From Candidatus Zixiibacteriota bacterium (GTDB lineage Bacteria > Zixibacteria > MSB-5A5 > GN15 > FEB-12), in NCBI GenBank assembly GCA_022571985.1, contig JACZWU010000009.1:1-64000 (forward strand): a DNA stretch of 64,000 nt. Direction: 5' to 3'. Within the stretch, counting starts at the first letter, position 1, and the number at the start of each line of letters is the position of its first letter. Below are positions 18,101-26,574 of the stretch, piece after piece. Below the pieces are notes generated by a model that was given only the letters and a program-made list of their open reading frames with translations, did not search any database and was not told where the DNA came from. A program made the position numbers and the translations under genes.

Positions 18101-19283
18101 CTTTGGGGAAACGGACGACAGACGTCCGTCGGGAGGCTGGAATAATACTTGGCCAGATGATTGTCGAAATCCGTACGCTTTGCAGTGGTCGGTCATTGAG
18201 TGGGGTGAACCTGATCCCGCCAATTTCCTGGTCGATACACTTGCCAACATAATTTCATGGTCGTCTTTAGATGGAGGCAACGATCATACTTATGCCATTA
18301 CAAAAGTGTCTCTGAACTGGACCGATGCCAATGCTTTTGCTCCTACCCTAGATCATCTGGGGAAACCAGGATATCTCGCCACCATTACATCGGCTGAAGA
18401 AAATGAATTTATACTCAGTCATATCTTAGCAAACTTTACCGGTCAGCCATCGGCACTCGACCAGTTCTACCTGGGAGGCGTTTATGATGGCGTTGAATGG
18501 GGCTGGCAATCAGGTGAGACATTCGATTTTACTAACTGGTCACTCTATGAGCCAAATAACGAAGGCATCGAAACTGTCATCGCCGTCTGGGGAGTTAATG
18601 AAACGGATGAAAGACGAGCCGCCGGAACCTGGAACAGCACCCTGCCGGATAATAGTTTCAATCCGTTTACTATTCAGTGGTCTATTATTGAGTGGGATGT
18701 ACCCGATACTACTAAATCAATAATAGAACCTGAACCGGTCTCTGCTCTCTCAGCTCATACAAAAATACCTGCGACGGTTGAAATATACTTAGGCAACTTT
18801 GAGGGTGACGAGAATATCTATAATGAAAACACGCTTGACTACGGCAGCATTGTTATTAACAATACTGTAACTCCCATTTCGGTAGTTGCCGTTTCATCGC
18901 ACCCGAAATTCAAAAGCGGCGTTGTGAAAATATCGGTTAATTCTGATGATTTCATAAACACCTACGACTTCATGTGGGGCATGACCATAGAATCATTTAA
19001 TATAACTGCGATGTTCTCAAATAACACATCGTTTTCAAATGACGCCATCGTGAAGATACAAGGATATATCGCTGGGGACGTCAATCTGGACGGCGGTGCA
19101 AATATTCTCGATCTGACAACCCTGGTAGATTATTTATTCAGAGGCGGCTCTGAACCATTAGTTCCCGAAACAAGCGATGTGGACAATTCCTGCGGAATAG
19201 CCAACATCATTGATTTAACATATTACGTTGATTTCCTCTTTAGAGGCGGACCACCACCTCTGCCGGGATGTTCAGAAATTTAG
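15123..19283 (+). CDS. Secreted protein with seven tandem C-type-lectin domains and dockerin-like tail
   Basis: A 1386-aa protein. After the signal peptide (1-24) seven lectin domains start near residues 26, 196, 364, 534, 702, 872 and 1038, each ~169 aa and each opening with a DTLINIVTW-type strand and NGHTYA. All contain the EPN motif (for example SPTEPNN) except none is truncated; domain 7 reads YEPNNEG. A beta-rich linker (~1190-1320) matches that of the preceding gene, followed by the paired dockerin-like motifs and a final GPPPLPGCSEI. The array suggests multivalent binding of a polysaccharide or host/prey glycan outside the cell. Domains repeat with a two-domain period of exactly 1014 bp at DNA level. 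GGGAGGTG lies just before the ATG. Nothing shows what it binds. Confidence 0.87.
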   Translation: MRKAAILIVVLAAAICSLTQTAHSIDTLINVTVWNEAEGGNGHTYAVLAVTKNWTDASATAASLQMAGSSGYLASITSQAENDFILHNVLAGINSQPEPSLQNLFYIGGTQPECDWNWSTNESFCFMNWAPTEPNNFGVENVTGIWGHGETDWRRPAGGWNNTLPDDLSNEHAVQWSVVEWGNLNLDTEPCHANQDTIFNLVTWNEADGGNGHTYAVIGLTLNWTEANALAPTLSNDALPGYLATITSQEENDFILNNVLTGITTQPSPSLQNLFFTGGTGESIYFSWQNGESFCFINWSPTEPNNIGVETVTGIWGFGETDSRRPAGGWNNTSPDDCSNPYAVQWSVIEWGTSNLDTEPCPVDTIINLVTWPESEGGNGHTYAVIGLTMNWTEASAFAPTLLQNSESGYLATITSPAENEFILNHVLSGITNQPFPSLQNLFYTGAVDYGCDWNWQNGESFCYLNWSPTEPNNIGIETVTGIWGYGETDYRRPAGGWNNTSPDNSSNQYAVQWSVIEWGEANLDTAACSTGADTLINIVTWPEADGGNGHTYAVISLTINWTEANALAPTLTREALPGYLATITSQEENDFILHNVLAGIQNQPSPSLQNLFYTGGTGESYAFTWQNGESFCFINWSPTEPNNIGIETVTGIWGFGETDSRRPAGGWNNTSPDDCSNPYAVQWSVIEWGTSNLDTEPCPVDTIINLVTWPESEGGNGHTYAVIGLTMNWTQANAFALSLEHESLPGYLATITSPAENQFIVQHVLSGITNQPFPSLQNLFYTGAVDYGCDWNWQNGESFCYFNWSPTEPNNIGIETVSGIWGYGETDWRRPAGGWNNTSPDNSSSQYAVQWSVIEWGESNLDTAACSAGADTLINIVTWNEADGGNGHTYAIIGITLNWSEADALAPALMHEANSGYLATITSAEENDFILQNVLSGISHQPFPSLQNLFYVGAVQAAGLWAWQNGETMNFFNWSPTEPNNLYDETVMGIWGFGETDDRRPSGGWNNTWPDDCRNPYALQWSVIEWGEPDPANFLVDTLANIISWSSLDGGNDHTYAITKVSLNWTDANAFAPTLDHLGKPGYLATITSAEENEFILSHILANFTGQPSALDQFYLGGVYDGVEWGWQSGETFDFTNWSLYEPNNEGIETVIAVWGVNETDERRAAGTWNSTLPDNSFNPFTIQWSIIEWDVPDTTKSIIEPEPVSALSAHTKIPATVEIYLGNFEGDENIYNENTLDYGSIVINNTVTPISVVAVSSHPKFKSGVVKISVNSDDFINTYDFMWGMTIESFNITAMFSNNTSFSNDAIVKIQGYIAGDVNLDGGANILDLTTLVDYLFRGGSEPLVPETSDVDNSCGIANIIDLTYYVDFLFRGGPPPLPGCSEI
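15708..17735 (+). repeat. Two-domain lectin unit duplicated in tandem, period 1014 bp
   Basis: Lectin domains 2-3 (15708-16721) and 4-5 (16722-17735) align with a fixed offset of 1014 bp (338 codons). The stretch around 16090-16270 and its copy at 17104-17284 differ at only a few positions, and domain 6 starts again at the same 1014-bp step from domain 4. Confidence 0.85.
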
Positions 19284-19335
19284 TAAACAGCTGCGGATAC
19301 CGCTGTATAACTTATACCGGTCCATAGAATATTCT

Positions 19336-19369
19336 ATAGCTATGGCCTCTTAATTGAGGTCATAGCTAT
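19336..19369. terminator. Strong hairpin after the seven-lectin gene
   Basis: ATAGCTATGGCCTC (19336-19349) pairs with GAGGTCATAGCTAT (19356-19369), 14 bp with one G-T pair and loop TTAATT. There is no clear T tract, so it may act as an mRNA-end stabiliser rather than a classic terminator. Confidence 0.5.
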
Positions 19370-19492
19370 CATACTTACAGCCGGTCTGTGCCTATATTAA
19401 GTGTTGCAAATATTATCCGGTTTACTATATTGAGAATGTCTAAAATTACATCCAATTTCTTGTAATTCTCTAATCTCTTGGAGAGCGCTGAT

Positions 19493-21085
19493 ATGAAGAT
19501 CAAATCACTAATACTGACAATTGTTATAGCCGCCTTCGTCTGTAACCCGTGTTTTGCAGACCCGGCAGATTCCCTGGTAAAAATCATTAAATGGCAACAC
19601 CAGGACGGCGGCAACGGCCATACCTATGCTGTACTGAAAATGACCCTGAACTGGACAGAGGCTGACGCATTAGTGCCTGCACTAATTCGTGATGACTTGC
19701 CGGGTTACCTGGCGACTATTACTACGCCTCAAGAAAACGATTTTATCAGAAATCAGGTTCTCAATGATCTTCCTGACCAGCCCTCTCTCTTAGACCAATT
19801 CTATCTTGGTGGGATTTATGTCAACGAAACCTGGGTCTGGCAGCCGGATGAAACAATTGTCTATTTTAACTGGAACCAAGGCGAGCCCAATAATGTCGGC
19901 GTGGAAACCGTCATGTCTATCTGGGGTTATCATCAAGTGGAAGGAAGCGCCATAGCCGGACTGTGGAACAATACTCTACCGGATGACAGCTTCAACCAAT
20001 ATGCTATTCAGTGGTCAGTTGTTGAATGGGACGAACCCGACACCACCGAGAGTTCTGCAGATAGCTTGGTAAAGATTACCAAGTGGGAAAAATCAGACGG
20101 CGGCAACGGCCATACTTATGCTATTTTGAAACAGATATTGATCTGGGATTCTGCCAATGTACTTGTTCCTACATTAGTGCGATTTGGGGAACCGGGATAC
20201 TTAGCGAGTATCACATCGCAGGAAGAAAATGACTTTATTCAATTTCAATTGCTTGAGGGTATGCCGCGACAAACATCAATAGCCGATCAGTATTTTACTG
20301 GCGGTATATATGTAAACAATGAATGGTTCTGGCAAACTGGAGAGCCGTTTGACTATACCAATTGGGCACCTCCGGAACCCAATAACATTGGCATTGAAAT
20401 TGTAACATCAATCTGGGGATACGGTGGAAGGGAACCGAGACAACCAGCAGGAAAGTGGAATAATACCCTTCCAAATCATAACGTTAACCCCTATATACAC
20501 CAATGGTCAGTTGTTGAATGGGACGAACCTGAATTACTAAACATTGCTATTGAACCCGACGAACTCAATGCCGCAGATTCAAAACCCAGAGACTCTGCTA
20601 TTGTCTCAATCTATCTTATGCAGTTTTTAACTCCCTATACATCGAATGACATTGACCGGAACAGCCTGTTAATTAACGGCCATCTGGGACCGTTAAACGT
20701 GTCAGTCACGACGTCATTTGGTGGCGCCCTAAAGGTTGAGGTGCTGCTTCATGATTTCCTGAAAGATTACGTGATTCTCTGGGACACCACCACACTTGGA
20801 TACAGTATTGAAGGAAGTTTCACAGACAATACTCCTTTCAATATTGCCGGCAGTTTTCAGATCATTGGACATAATCCCAGAGATTCAAACCCGCACAGTA
20901 ATGTCAGTGTGGCAGAACTTACAGTTTTTATCAATATGCTGTTTCGGGGAAAGTCTGCACCAGGACGTTTAGATGCCTTTGATTTTGACGGCTCCTGCGG
21001 TGTTCCAAATATTTCGGATCTCAGGTACTTAATCAATTTTCTGTTCCGCGGCGGGCCACCACCTCTGCCGGGCTGTTCTGAGTGA
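19493..21085 (+). CDS. Secreted protein with two C-type-lectin domains and degenerate dockerin-like tail
   Basis: A 530-aa paralogue of the gene at 13381. I start at ATG 19493, where GGAG lies 9 nt upstream and the protein begins MKIKSLILTIVIAAF like its paralogue; an upstream TTG (19478) is less likely. Two lectin domains carry EPN motifs (QGEPNNVG, PPEPNNIG) and WNNTLP. The linker and first dockerin-like half are diverged: the calcium loop reads RDSNPHSNVSVAEL and lacks most Asp ligands, whereas the second half (FDFDGSCGVPNISDLRYLIN) keeps the FRGG motif and the C-terminal GPPPLPGCSE. So the terminal Cys-bearing motif is conserved even where the calcium loop is not. Confidence 0.83.
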   Translation: MKIKSLILTIVIAAFVCNPCFADPADSLVKIIKWQHQDGGNGHTYAVLKMTLNWTEADALVPALIRDDLPGYLATITTPQENDFIRNQVLNDLPDQPSLLDQFYLGGIYVNETWVWQPDETIVYFNWNQGEPNNVGVETVMSIWGYHQVEGSAIAGLWNNTLPDDSFNQYAIQWSVVEWDEPDTTESSADSLVKITKWEKSDGGNGHTYAILKQILIWDSANVLVPTLVRFGEPGYLASITSQEENDFIQFQLLEGMPRQTSIADQYFTGGIYVNNEWFWQTGEPFDYTNWAPPEPNNIGIEIVTSIWGYGGREPRQPAGKWNNTLPNHNVNPYIHQWSVVEWDEPELLNIAIEPDELNAADSKPRDSAIVSIYLMQFLTPYTSNDIDRNSLLINGHLGPLNVSVTTSFGGALKVEVLLHDFLKDYVILWDTTTLGYSIEGSFTDNTPFNIAGSFQIIGHNPRDSNPHSNVSVAELTVFINMLFRGKSAPGRLDAFDFDGSCGVPNISDLRYLINFLFRGGPPPLPGCSE

Positions 21086-21110
21086 TTTAGAATATTTTAG
21101 ACTCTCATAA

Positions 21111-21142
21111 AAATAGCTGCGCAGGGACTCAGAACCCCGGAC
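21111..21142. repeat. Third, outermost copy of the tRNA-Met 3' end (attachment-site remnant)
   Basis: The 32 bases match the 3' end of the tRNA-Met gene and its flank (26401-26432) with one substitution and one inserted base, in the same orientation. The match stops before the anticodon arm, so this copy is shorter than the one at 23951. Confidence 0.7.
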
Positions 21143-21156
21143 ACTTGCCAGCAGTC

Positions 21157-23873
21157 TCAAATGCTGATCCAGTAATTTACTTTGACAAGCACAGTATTGT
21201 CGGCTGCGGTTGATAAAACGTCACTCAGATCATCTCTCCAGTTAAAAGAACCGTCCGAGCGTGAATTATTTCTTCCGTGCTGCCAGGCGAAAAACAAAAC
21301 CGAGCCCGGTTTGTATTCCCAGCGAACCACCAGAGTCGAACGTATTTCACTAAAATTAAAATCAGGCTGGCCAAACGAAAAATCTGCAGTGTCATCGTTG
21401 TCTAAGTCAACGTCACATTGACCATCGACACAATCGATTTCATCATCATATATTCGAAATCTGTCGTAGAATTCTTTGGCACGAGGATCTACAACTTCCT
21501 TAAATCTGCTGTAGCTTCCGGCCGCCACAAACGGCTGTGCATACAACTGAACAGAAAGAGTCGGATTAAGCGTCCAGTTAACCCGCATTGTCATGCGCAA
21601 CTGTCGATTTTCGATTTCGGCCAAAACATAACGGGTGGAACCAAGTGCATCAAACTTGCCGACCCACTGGATCGGATCACGGTTCCAAGTGTAACTTAAT
21701 CCGAAACTTGCGTTGAGTATTGCGCTTGGTCGTATTCTTATAGAAGGGCTGATGTCATAGAAAGACTTTCTATTGTTAAAATTACCTCCAATATTTGACC
21801 ATAGTTCAAAGGACAATCGCTTTCTGCTGTCTGATAGTATTCCAATAAAACTATTGTGCCACAAGTCTCCCCGCAAAGCCGGTCCGCCTCGGAGCTTACC
21901 AATAGCCAGAGGCTGCCATTCTATGGCTATAGGATTAAAATCTATCGTCCAGTTATTATGGAAAGTTGCGATGGCATGAATCGGCCGAAACCATGTCCAC
22001 CTGTGTTCTCCTGCTGTAGTTAGTCCGGTATTAGTCCCAAGGTCGTAACGGAAACTCCGTAATATGCCTTTCGGCTTTGATTGAATATACTTAAGAAACG
22101 TTTCTGCAAATTGCATATCAGCATTGATCTGAAAGCCCATATCATTAATTTCAAATCCGGGACTGGTACGCTCGTAGTATGCGAAATATTGCCAATTGCC
22201 GGACTCTTTTGCTCCTCTTACGCTGAACGAAGTGCCGGAAAGAGTCGTTCTGGTAGTATCCAGCTCAACGTGATCGGCATCAGGCCGTTGATAGTATCTA
22301 AACGGTGAAAGCTGAGCATTTGTTATAGCTTCGCGGCTGCCGCGGATGTTGCTTGCAGCCAGACGCCAACGAAATGCATATTTGTTCTTCTGCCACCTAT
22401 GAACCCCGTCAGCCAGTCCTACATAGGCGGCTGATGGTATAAAACTGAGATTATCATTCAGATTTCGATTGACCGCAGTGACCGACATACCAACAATATT
22501 ATTTCCTTGATTAAATTCCTGTTCAATCCGGCCGGCAAAATAATGCGTAAACGGACCAATCTCTGCTGAACCAACAATACTTCCCAAAGAGTCTCGAAAT
22601 ACTCCGTCTTCTGAAGCATTGAACGCGCTCAAAATTCCGACACCGAGACCACCGGCCGTTTTACCTGTTACTTTTGCCGCACTTATGATAGTTGAAGCCT
22701 CCGGAATTTCAATCGTTCCGCCAGATGGCGGACTGGCGAATCCCCGTGGACGTCTTCCAATCCTGCGTGAATAAAAAATCTGTCCACCCGGTGCTTCTTT
22801 GTTAAATAGTCCGGAGCCTTCGACAAAAAACCTGCGCTTCTCTGAGAAAAAACTCTCAAATGCAGTCAAATTTATTTCCGACGGATCGGCCTCGACTTGT
22901 CCAAAATCCGGATTGATTGTCAAATCAACAGTTAGGTTAGAAGTCAGGCCGTACTTTATATCCAACCCTCCGCTAAAGTCGGTTTCATCGGAAGGTGCGT
23001 AAAAGATTCCGGTTCCTTGTGGTCTCTTTCTGCTGCTGGCTACGGTATAGGGACGAATCTCCAGCCTGGTCGGCGCTTCCAGGTCATTTAATCCCTCAAG
23101 CACGCCAAATAGCGACACAAAACCGCTGGCTTCTTTAGAAGTGGGTGCCCAAAAAGTTTCTTCGGCCTTGCGTTGAATCCAGCGATTTACCTGAAATCCC
23201 CAGGTCGTATGCGCTTTTTTAAATCGAAGCTGCGAAAGAGGAATTCGAAACTCCGCAGTCCAGCCAAGACTGTCGATCGATGTTTCGACTTGCCAGACGG
23301 GATCCCAGGTAAGATCAGGATTATCTTCAGAGTCTCCGAAGAAAATTCCGTCCCGGAAGGAGCCTCCTGGAGTGACAGCAAAGGCAAAGCAATTTCGCCG
23401 GTCGTGATAAGAGTCAAAATAGATAACAATCTCATCAGATTCTGCCCACACATCCCGGCGGGCAATTTCTTTACTTATCAGCCGAGGTTCCGAATCAAAT
23501 GCCCGCACACCGACATACATGGCGTCGTTACTATACAATACCCTGACTTCGGTCTTTTCGGTTGCCGGGCTGCCATCACTTGGGTCACGCTGAGTGAAAC
23601 CAGTTGCAATAGCCGCTTCTTGCCATGGTTTTCGTTCAAATATCCGTCAATCTTCACTTCTGTGTTTGCTACCTTTGACGCTTGCAGTCTGCGAACTGAA
23701 TATTGTTCGCCTCCCTGCGCACTTAGAGAAGATGCCTGACAAAACACAGCGAATAAAATTAGAATAATAACTGCTAGTGGGTTAGTCGTTAAAATCGCTA
23801 AATCGGAAAGTATTGAAATAGTTTTTGTGATAGAGTTTCTAGTTTGTCCAGATAGAGTTATAACTCTGTTCAT
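21157..23873 (-). pseudogene. CBM9-like/DUF5916 outer-membrane protein gene, frameshifted near the N-terminus
   Basis: The reading frame is split at 23629-23632. The upstream piece (23873 to ~23632) codes a signal peptide and the start of a family 9 carbohydrate-binding-like domain ending IDGYLNE; the downstream piece continues KPWQEAAIATGFTQRDPSDG and runs to 21157. Adding one A to the AAAA run on the coding strand joins them perfectly. The remainder matches DUF5916 proteins: a CBM9-like sandwich followed by a beta barrel (NPDFGQVEADPSEINLTAFE is a family hallmark) with C-terminal VKVNYWISI. So it is either a fresh pseudogene, a sequencing indel in a homopolymer, or programmed slippage. The rest (~880 aa) is intact, which speaks for a recent event. 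It lies between two copies of the tRNA-derived attachment sequence. Confidence 0.75.
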
Positions 23874-23950
23874 AGATTTTCTCGTTTTAGATTAATGGAC
23901 ATAAAAGCTTAGTTGATTATACGAAATTTTTAATGATATTGTTAAAAATT

Positions 23951-24033
23951 AATAGCGGCGCAGGGACTTGTCGAAGCGCAAGCGGAGATCCTGAGTGAAA
24001 CGAAGGGAACCCCGGCCCACGGATTATGATTCC
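23951..24033. repeat. Distal attachment-site copy of tRNA-Met, split by a palindrome
   Basis: AATAGCGGCGCAGGGACT (23951-23968) and GAACCCCGG plus CCCACGGATTATGATTCC (24007-24033) match tRNA positions 26402-26448 in direct orientation, covering the tRNA from the anticodon loop to the 3' end. Between them lie 38 bases of the CTTCGAC...CTCAGGATC palindrome family where the tRNA has one base. Confidence 0.8.
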
Positions 24034-24615
24034 TCGGCGTTGTGTTACATAGCAACAACTTACAACGGTTCGTCATAATAAAAGTGTCCCATGATGTATC
24101 ACCATCCTATTCATCGTCGCCCTGTCCCACTATTTGCCAAAAAGTGTCTAACCGTCTATAACAGTGTTGTCCCAATTTACCATACTGGGAGTTGGAAATG
24201 AGAGTTGTACCCTCTTCGTCAAAGAGCGTAAAGAAAAGTGTATCGGAAGATAAGTAAAAACGTCGCATTATGTAAACTATAACATCAAGATATTCTCACA
24301 GCACTAATCAATATTGTTCACAAATATTGGCTTTCATAAAGACGACATACACGATACATTATTGAATATAGATAAAGTCCTTATGGGCTGCTCTGATTGC
24401 CCTGATACGCAGTGTTGACGTAACTATCTTTGCAATTTGCTACTCAGGGTCATCTGATTCTGCCCAAACTACAAATTGTCTGGTTTTGGATATATGAAAA
24501 AAGGAGAATTGTAGTCGCGGGTTCGATGGGTGTAGCCGGTGTAAACCATAGTTATATAGAAGTGAAAGAGAAATGGACTTACGACTTAAATTACTTGTGA
24601 CGGAGGAGGTGTGAT
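24034..24615. other. Non-coding left part of the integrated element
   Basis: No gene is supported in these 580 bases. They hold two AAAAGTGTC motifs (24080-24089 and 24137-24151) that resemble the pair just inside the other end of the element, and an AT-rich stretch before the 181-aa gene. Confidence 0.45.
24137..24151. promoter_or_regulatory. Candidate integrase arm-type site, left
   Basis: CCAAAAAGTGTCTAA matches CCAAAAAGTGTCCTAA at 26262-26277 in the same orientation, with one extra C in the latter. A partial copy, AAAAGTGTCC, is at 24080. Confidence 0.4.
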
Positions 24616-25161
24616 ATGAAGACTGCGCTTATTAGTATCATTGTGTTTGTAAGCCTGGTTCAGATAGGCCAAGGTCAGATGTTGTCGCGTCAGGTGAAAT
24701 CGCTAGAAGGCACGCCCAATTTTTTTGTTTTCTCTGATATTTACGCACGGAACGAAATATACTTAGGGATTATCGACAAAACATGGCTCAAGACCAAAGT
24801 TGAGCTGGCATGCAGAAAATCTGGCATTGCTGTCGTAGATTATTATCTACAAACCATGCTTAGAATCAATTTACATGTGATGCGCTTAGATACCAAGGAA
24901 GTTTTCGGTGATTATTATTTTTATACTATCAGCCTGTCAGTAGTTGATCTGGTCGTCATGAGTCGCGCAGTAACAAACAAGATTATCGCCGGGGAACCTT
25001 GGGAAAATACGTCTACCGTAGAAGCAATTACTTGGTCGTATTCATACTTGGGTGGTTCACCCAAGAAAGATTTTCAGGATGCGATGTCTGACATGGTCAG
25101 TGACCTAATGGACACTTTCATCAACGACTACTTGGCTGCCAATCCAAAGGATGACGGATGA
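24616..25161 (+). CDS. Secreted protein of unknown function carried next to the integrase
   Basis: 181 aa; I do not recognise the family. A signal peptide (MKTALISIIVFVSLVQIGQG) is followed by a soluble domain with mixed helices and strands; Tyr-rich stretches (DYYLQTML, GDYYFYTISLSVVD) dominate the middle, and it ends in a charged tail. There is no lipobox Cys, so it should be periplasmic or secreted. A very strong GGAGGAGGTG ribosome site precedes the ATG. It is the only gene besides the integrase between the two inner attachment copies, so it is probably cargo. Nothing links it to defence or toxicity. Confidence 0.65.
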   Translation: MKTALISIIVFVSLVQIGQGQMLSRQVKSLEGTPNFFVFSDIYARNEIYLGIIDKTWLKTKVELACRKSGIAVVDYYLQTMLRINLHVMRLDTKEVFGDYYFYTISLSVVDLVVMSRAVTNKIIAGEPWENTSTVEAITWSYSYLGGSPKKDFQDAMSDMVSDLMDTFINDYLAANPKDDG

Positions 25162-25236
25162 TACTCGATCTAATATACTTAGCCCTTGGACCATTAGTCA
25201 CCAACCTTTGTTACCGTAGCATTAAAAGGATGAAAG

Positions 25237-26253
25237 ATGCCTCAACCGATTAAGTATGACCGTGGGTACAGAGTAAACTTCAATTACGAAGGCAGAAAGA
25301 GTCGTAAAAAGTTCCCTGCTCATAAACACCGAGACGCAAAACAGTCGGCCATAAACTTCATCAATACTATTCAGCGAGGTGTAATCCCGGATGATGCACT
25401 TTTACAAAACCAAATAAATGAATATTTGAGCTGGGCTGAGGCTACTGGTAAAAAGCGACCATCAACAATTAGGTCGGACAGACTGAGACTAAACATATTT
25501 TCAGAATACACAGATGCCAAATCGGCCAGACGAATCACAATCCAACACATCAGGGCATTCCAAATGTACTTCCTCGAAAATCACCCTCTTTATCGGTCTC
25601 CCAATTCACGAACTCTGGGGAATAAGTTTGTCACTTGGGATAGATACAAATCGGCAATTTCAGCAATTATGGGGTGGTGTAAAACTCGTTACTACATAGA
25701 GAATAATCTATTGCTGGACACGGACGAGTTCAAAACCAAACACCAAGAAAGACTTCCCCAGAGAATCTACACATCAGAAGAACTAAGTCAGATATTTGAG
25801 TACTTTGAAGACGATAAAAAACTGAGTGCTTTTTTTAGATTATTGGCCTACACGGGAATGAGATTAGGTGAAGCGCGTCAGTTAGAATGGAAGTCTATCC
25901 GGGATGATACAATTCAAGTCCTGGGAGAAACTAAGAATAAAAGGGTCAGATCAATCCCTATCAGCCCAAAGCTAAAACCCTACCTGACGAAACTGAAGAA
26001 GAAGGGCGTACTCTTCCCGCGCGCTGGTCATGCCTATTACAAACAACTTCAAAAAGTTATTAGAGATTGTGGTTTGCCGCCAGGTAAGATTCACGACTTC
26101 AGACATACATTCGGCGCAACCTTAGCAAAAGAGGGCGTTCACATCGGTACAATCAAAGAACTGATGGGACACCAAGACATAAAAACCACAATGAGGTACT
26201 TGCACTTTGCGCCTAAGCATTTATCAGATTCTATCGGAAAATTGAGCTATTAA
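25237..26253 (+). CDS. Tyrosine recombinase / site-specific integrase
   Basis: 338 aa with the full catalytic set: Arg in TGMRLGEARQLEW, Lys in ETKNKRVRSIPIS, HxxR in HDFRHTFG, His in LMGHQDIKTT and the Tyr nucleophile in MRYLHF. The N-terminal ~60 residues (GYRVNFNYEGRKSRKKFPAH) look like an AP2-type arm-binding domain; residues ~65-165 form the SAM-like core-binding domain. The gene points at the 3' end of tRNA-Met 150 bp away, the classic layout of an element integrated into that tRNA. The reading frame is undamaged, so the enzyme may be active. It is a serine-free, phage/ICE-type integrase rather than XerC/D, which lack the AP2 arm. Confidence 0.93.
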   Translation: MPQPIKYDRGYRVNFNYEGRKSRKKFPAHKHRDAKQSAINFINTIQRGVIPDDALLQNQINEYLSWAEATGKKRPSTIRSDRLRLNIFSEYTDAKSARRITIQHIRAFQMYFLENHPLYRSPNSRTLGNKFVTWDRYKSAISAIMGWCKTRYYIENNLLLDTDEFKTKHQERLPQRIYTSEELSQIFEYFEDDKKLSAFFRLLAYTGMRLGEARQLEWKSIRDDTIQVLGETKNKRVRSIPISPKLKPYLTKLKKKGVLFPRAGHAYYKQLQKVIRDCGLPPGKIHDFRHTFGATLAKEGVHIGTIKELMGHQDIKTTMRYLHFAPKHLSDSIGKLSY

Positions 26254-26261
26254 AAAGTGAC

Positions 26262-26278
26262 CCAAAAAGTGTCCTAAC
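26262..26278. promoter_or_regulatory. Candidate integrase arm-type site, right
   Basis: CCAAAAAGTGTCCTAAC lies 9 bases after the integrase stop codon, preceded by AAAAAGTGACCC at 26252. The pair mirrors the motifs at 24080 and 24137. Confidence 0.4.
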
Positions 26279-26400
26279 TTGGGTCATTCTTGGTTCATTT
26301 TGGTTGAAAGTGGATAACCGAAGTCCCAATAGTTCCCTATCAATTTACGGCGTAAGCCTCTTTGTAGTAGGGGATTGCACTGCATACCAACGACTTATAT

Positions 26401-26448
26401 AAATAGCGGCGCAGGGACTCGAACCCCGGACCCACGGATTATGATTCC
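26401..26448. repeat. Proximal attachment site within tRNA-Met
   Basis: The 48 bases from the tRNA 3' flank through the anticodon loop are repeated directly at 23951-24033 (with an insertion) and, in part, at 21111-21142. Confidence 0.75.
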
Positions 26449-26477
26449 GTTGCTCTAACCAACTGAGCTACGCCGCC
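26404..26477 (-). tRNA. tRNA-Met (CAU anticodon)
   Basis: The minus strand folds as a full cloverleaf: acceptor GGCGGCG / CGCCGCT (first pair G-U), D arm GCTC...GAGC, anticodon stem ACGGA/TCCGT with loop ATCATAA (anticodon CAU), variable GGGTC region and T arm CGGGG-TTCGAGT-CCCTG. The 3' CCA is not encoded. Elongator Met is the best fit; tRNA-Ile2 with a CAU anticodon is the alternative because lysidine cannot be seen in DNA. Its 3' half doubles as the attachment site of the neighbouring integrase. Confidence 0.9.
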
Positions 26478-26574
26478 ATCTTAGTCAATTTGCAGGCCAT
26501 TGAAAGTAACCAATTTATCGGCATAGTCAAGATTCAAGCCTGAGATGTCAGCACATGAGCGGCTACCCTAATTA

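Noticed and set aside
13381-21085. Diversity-generating retroelement with C-type-lectin variable proteins
   Set aside because: No reverse transcriptase, no template repeat and no adenine-biased variation between domain copies was seen; identical stretches argue for duplication.
24034-24615. A further tRNA gene, suggested by GCGGGTTCGATGGG near 24518
   Set aside because: Only a T-loop-like string is present; no acceptor, D or anticodon stems can be formed around it.
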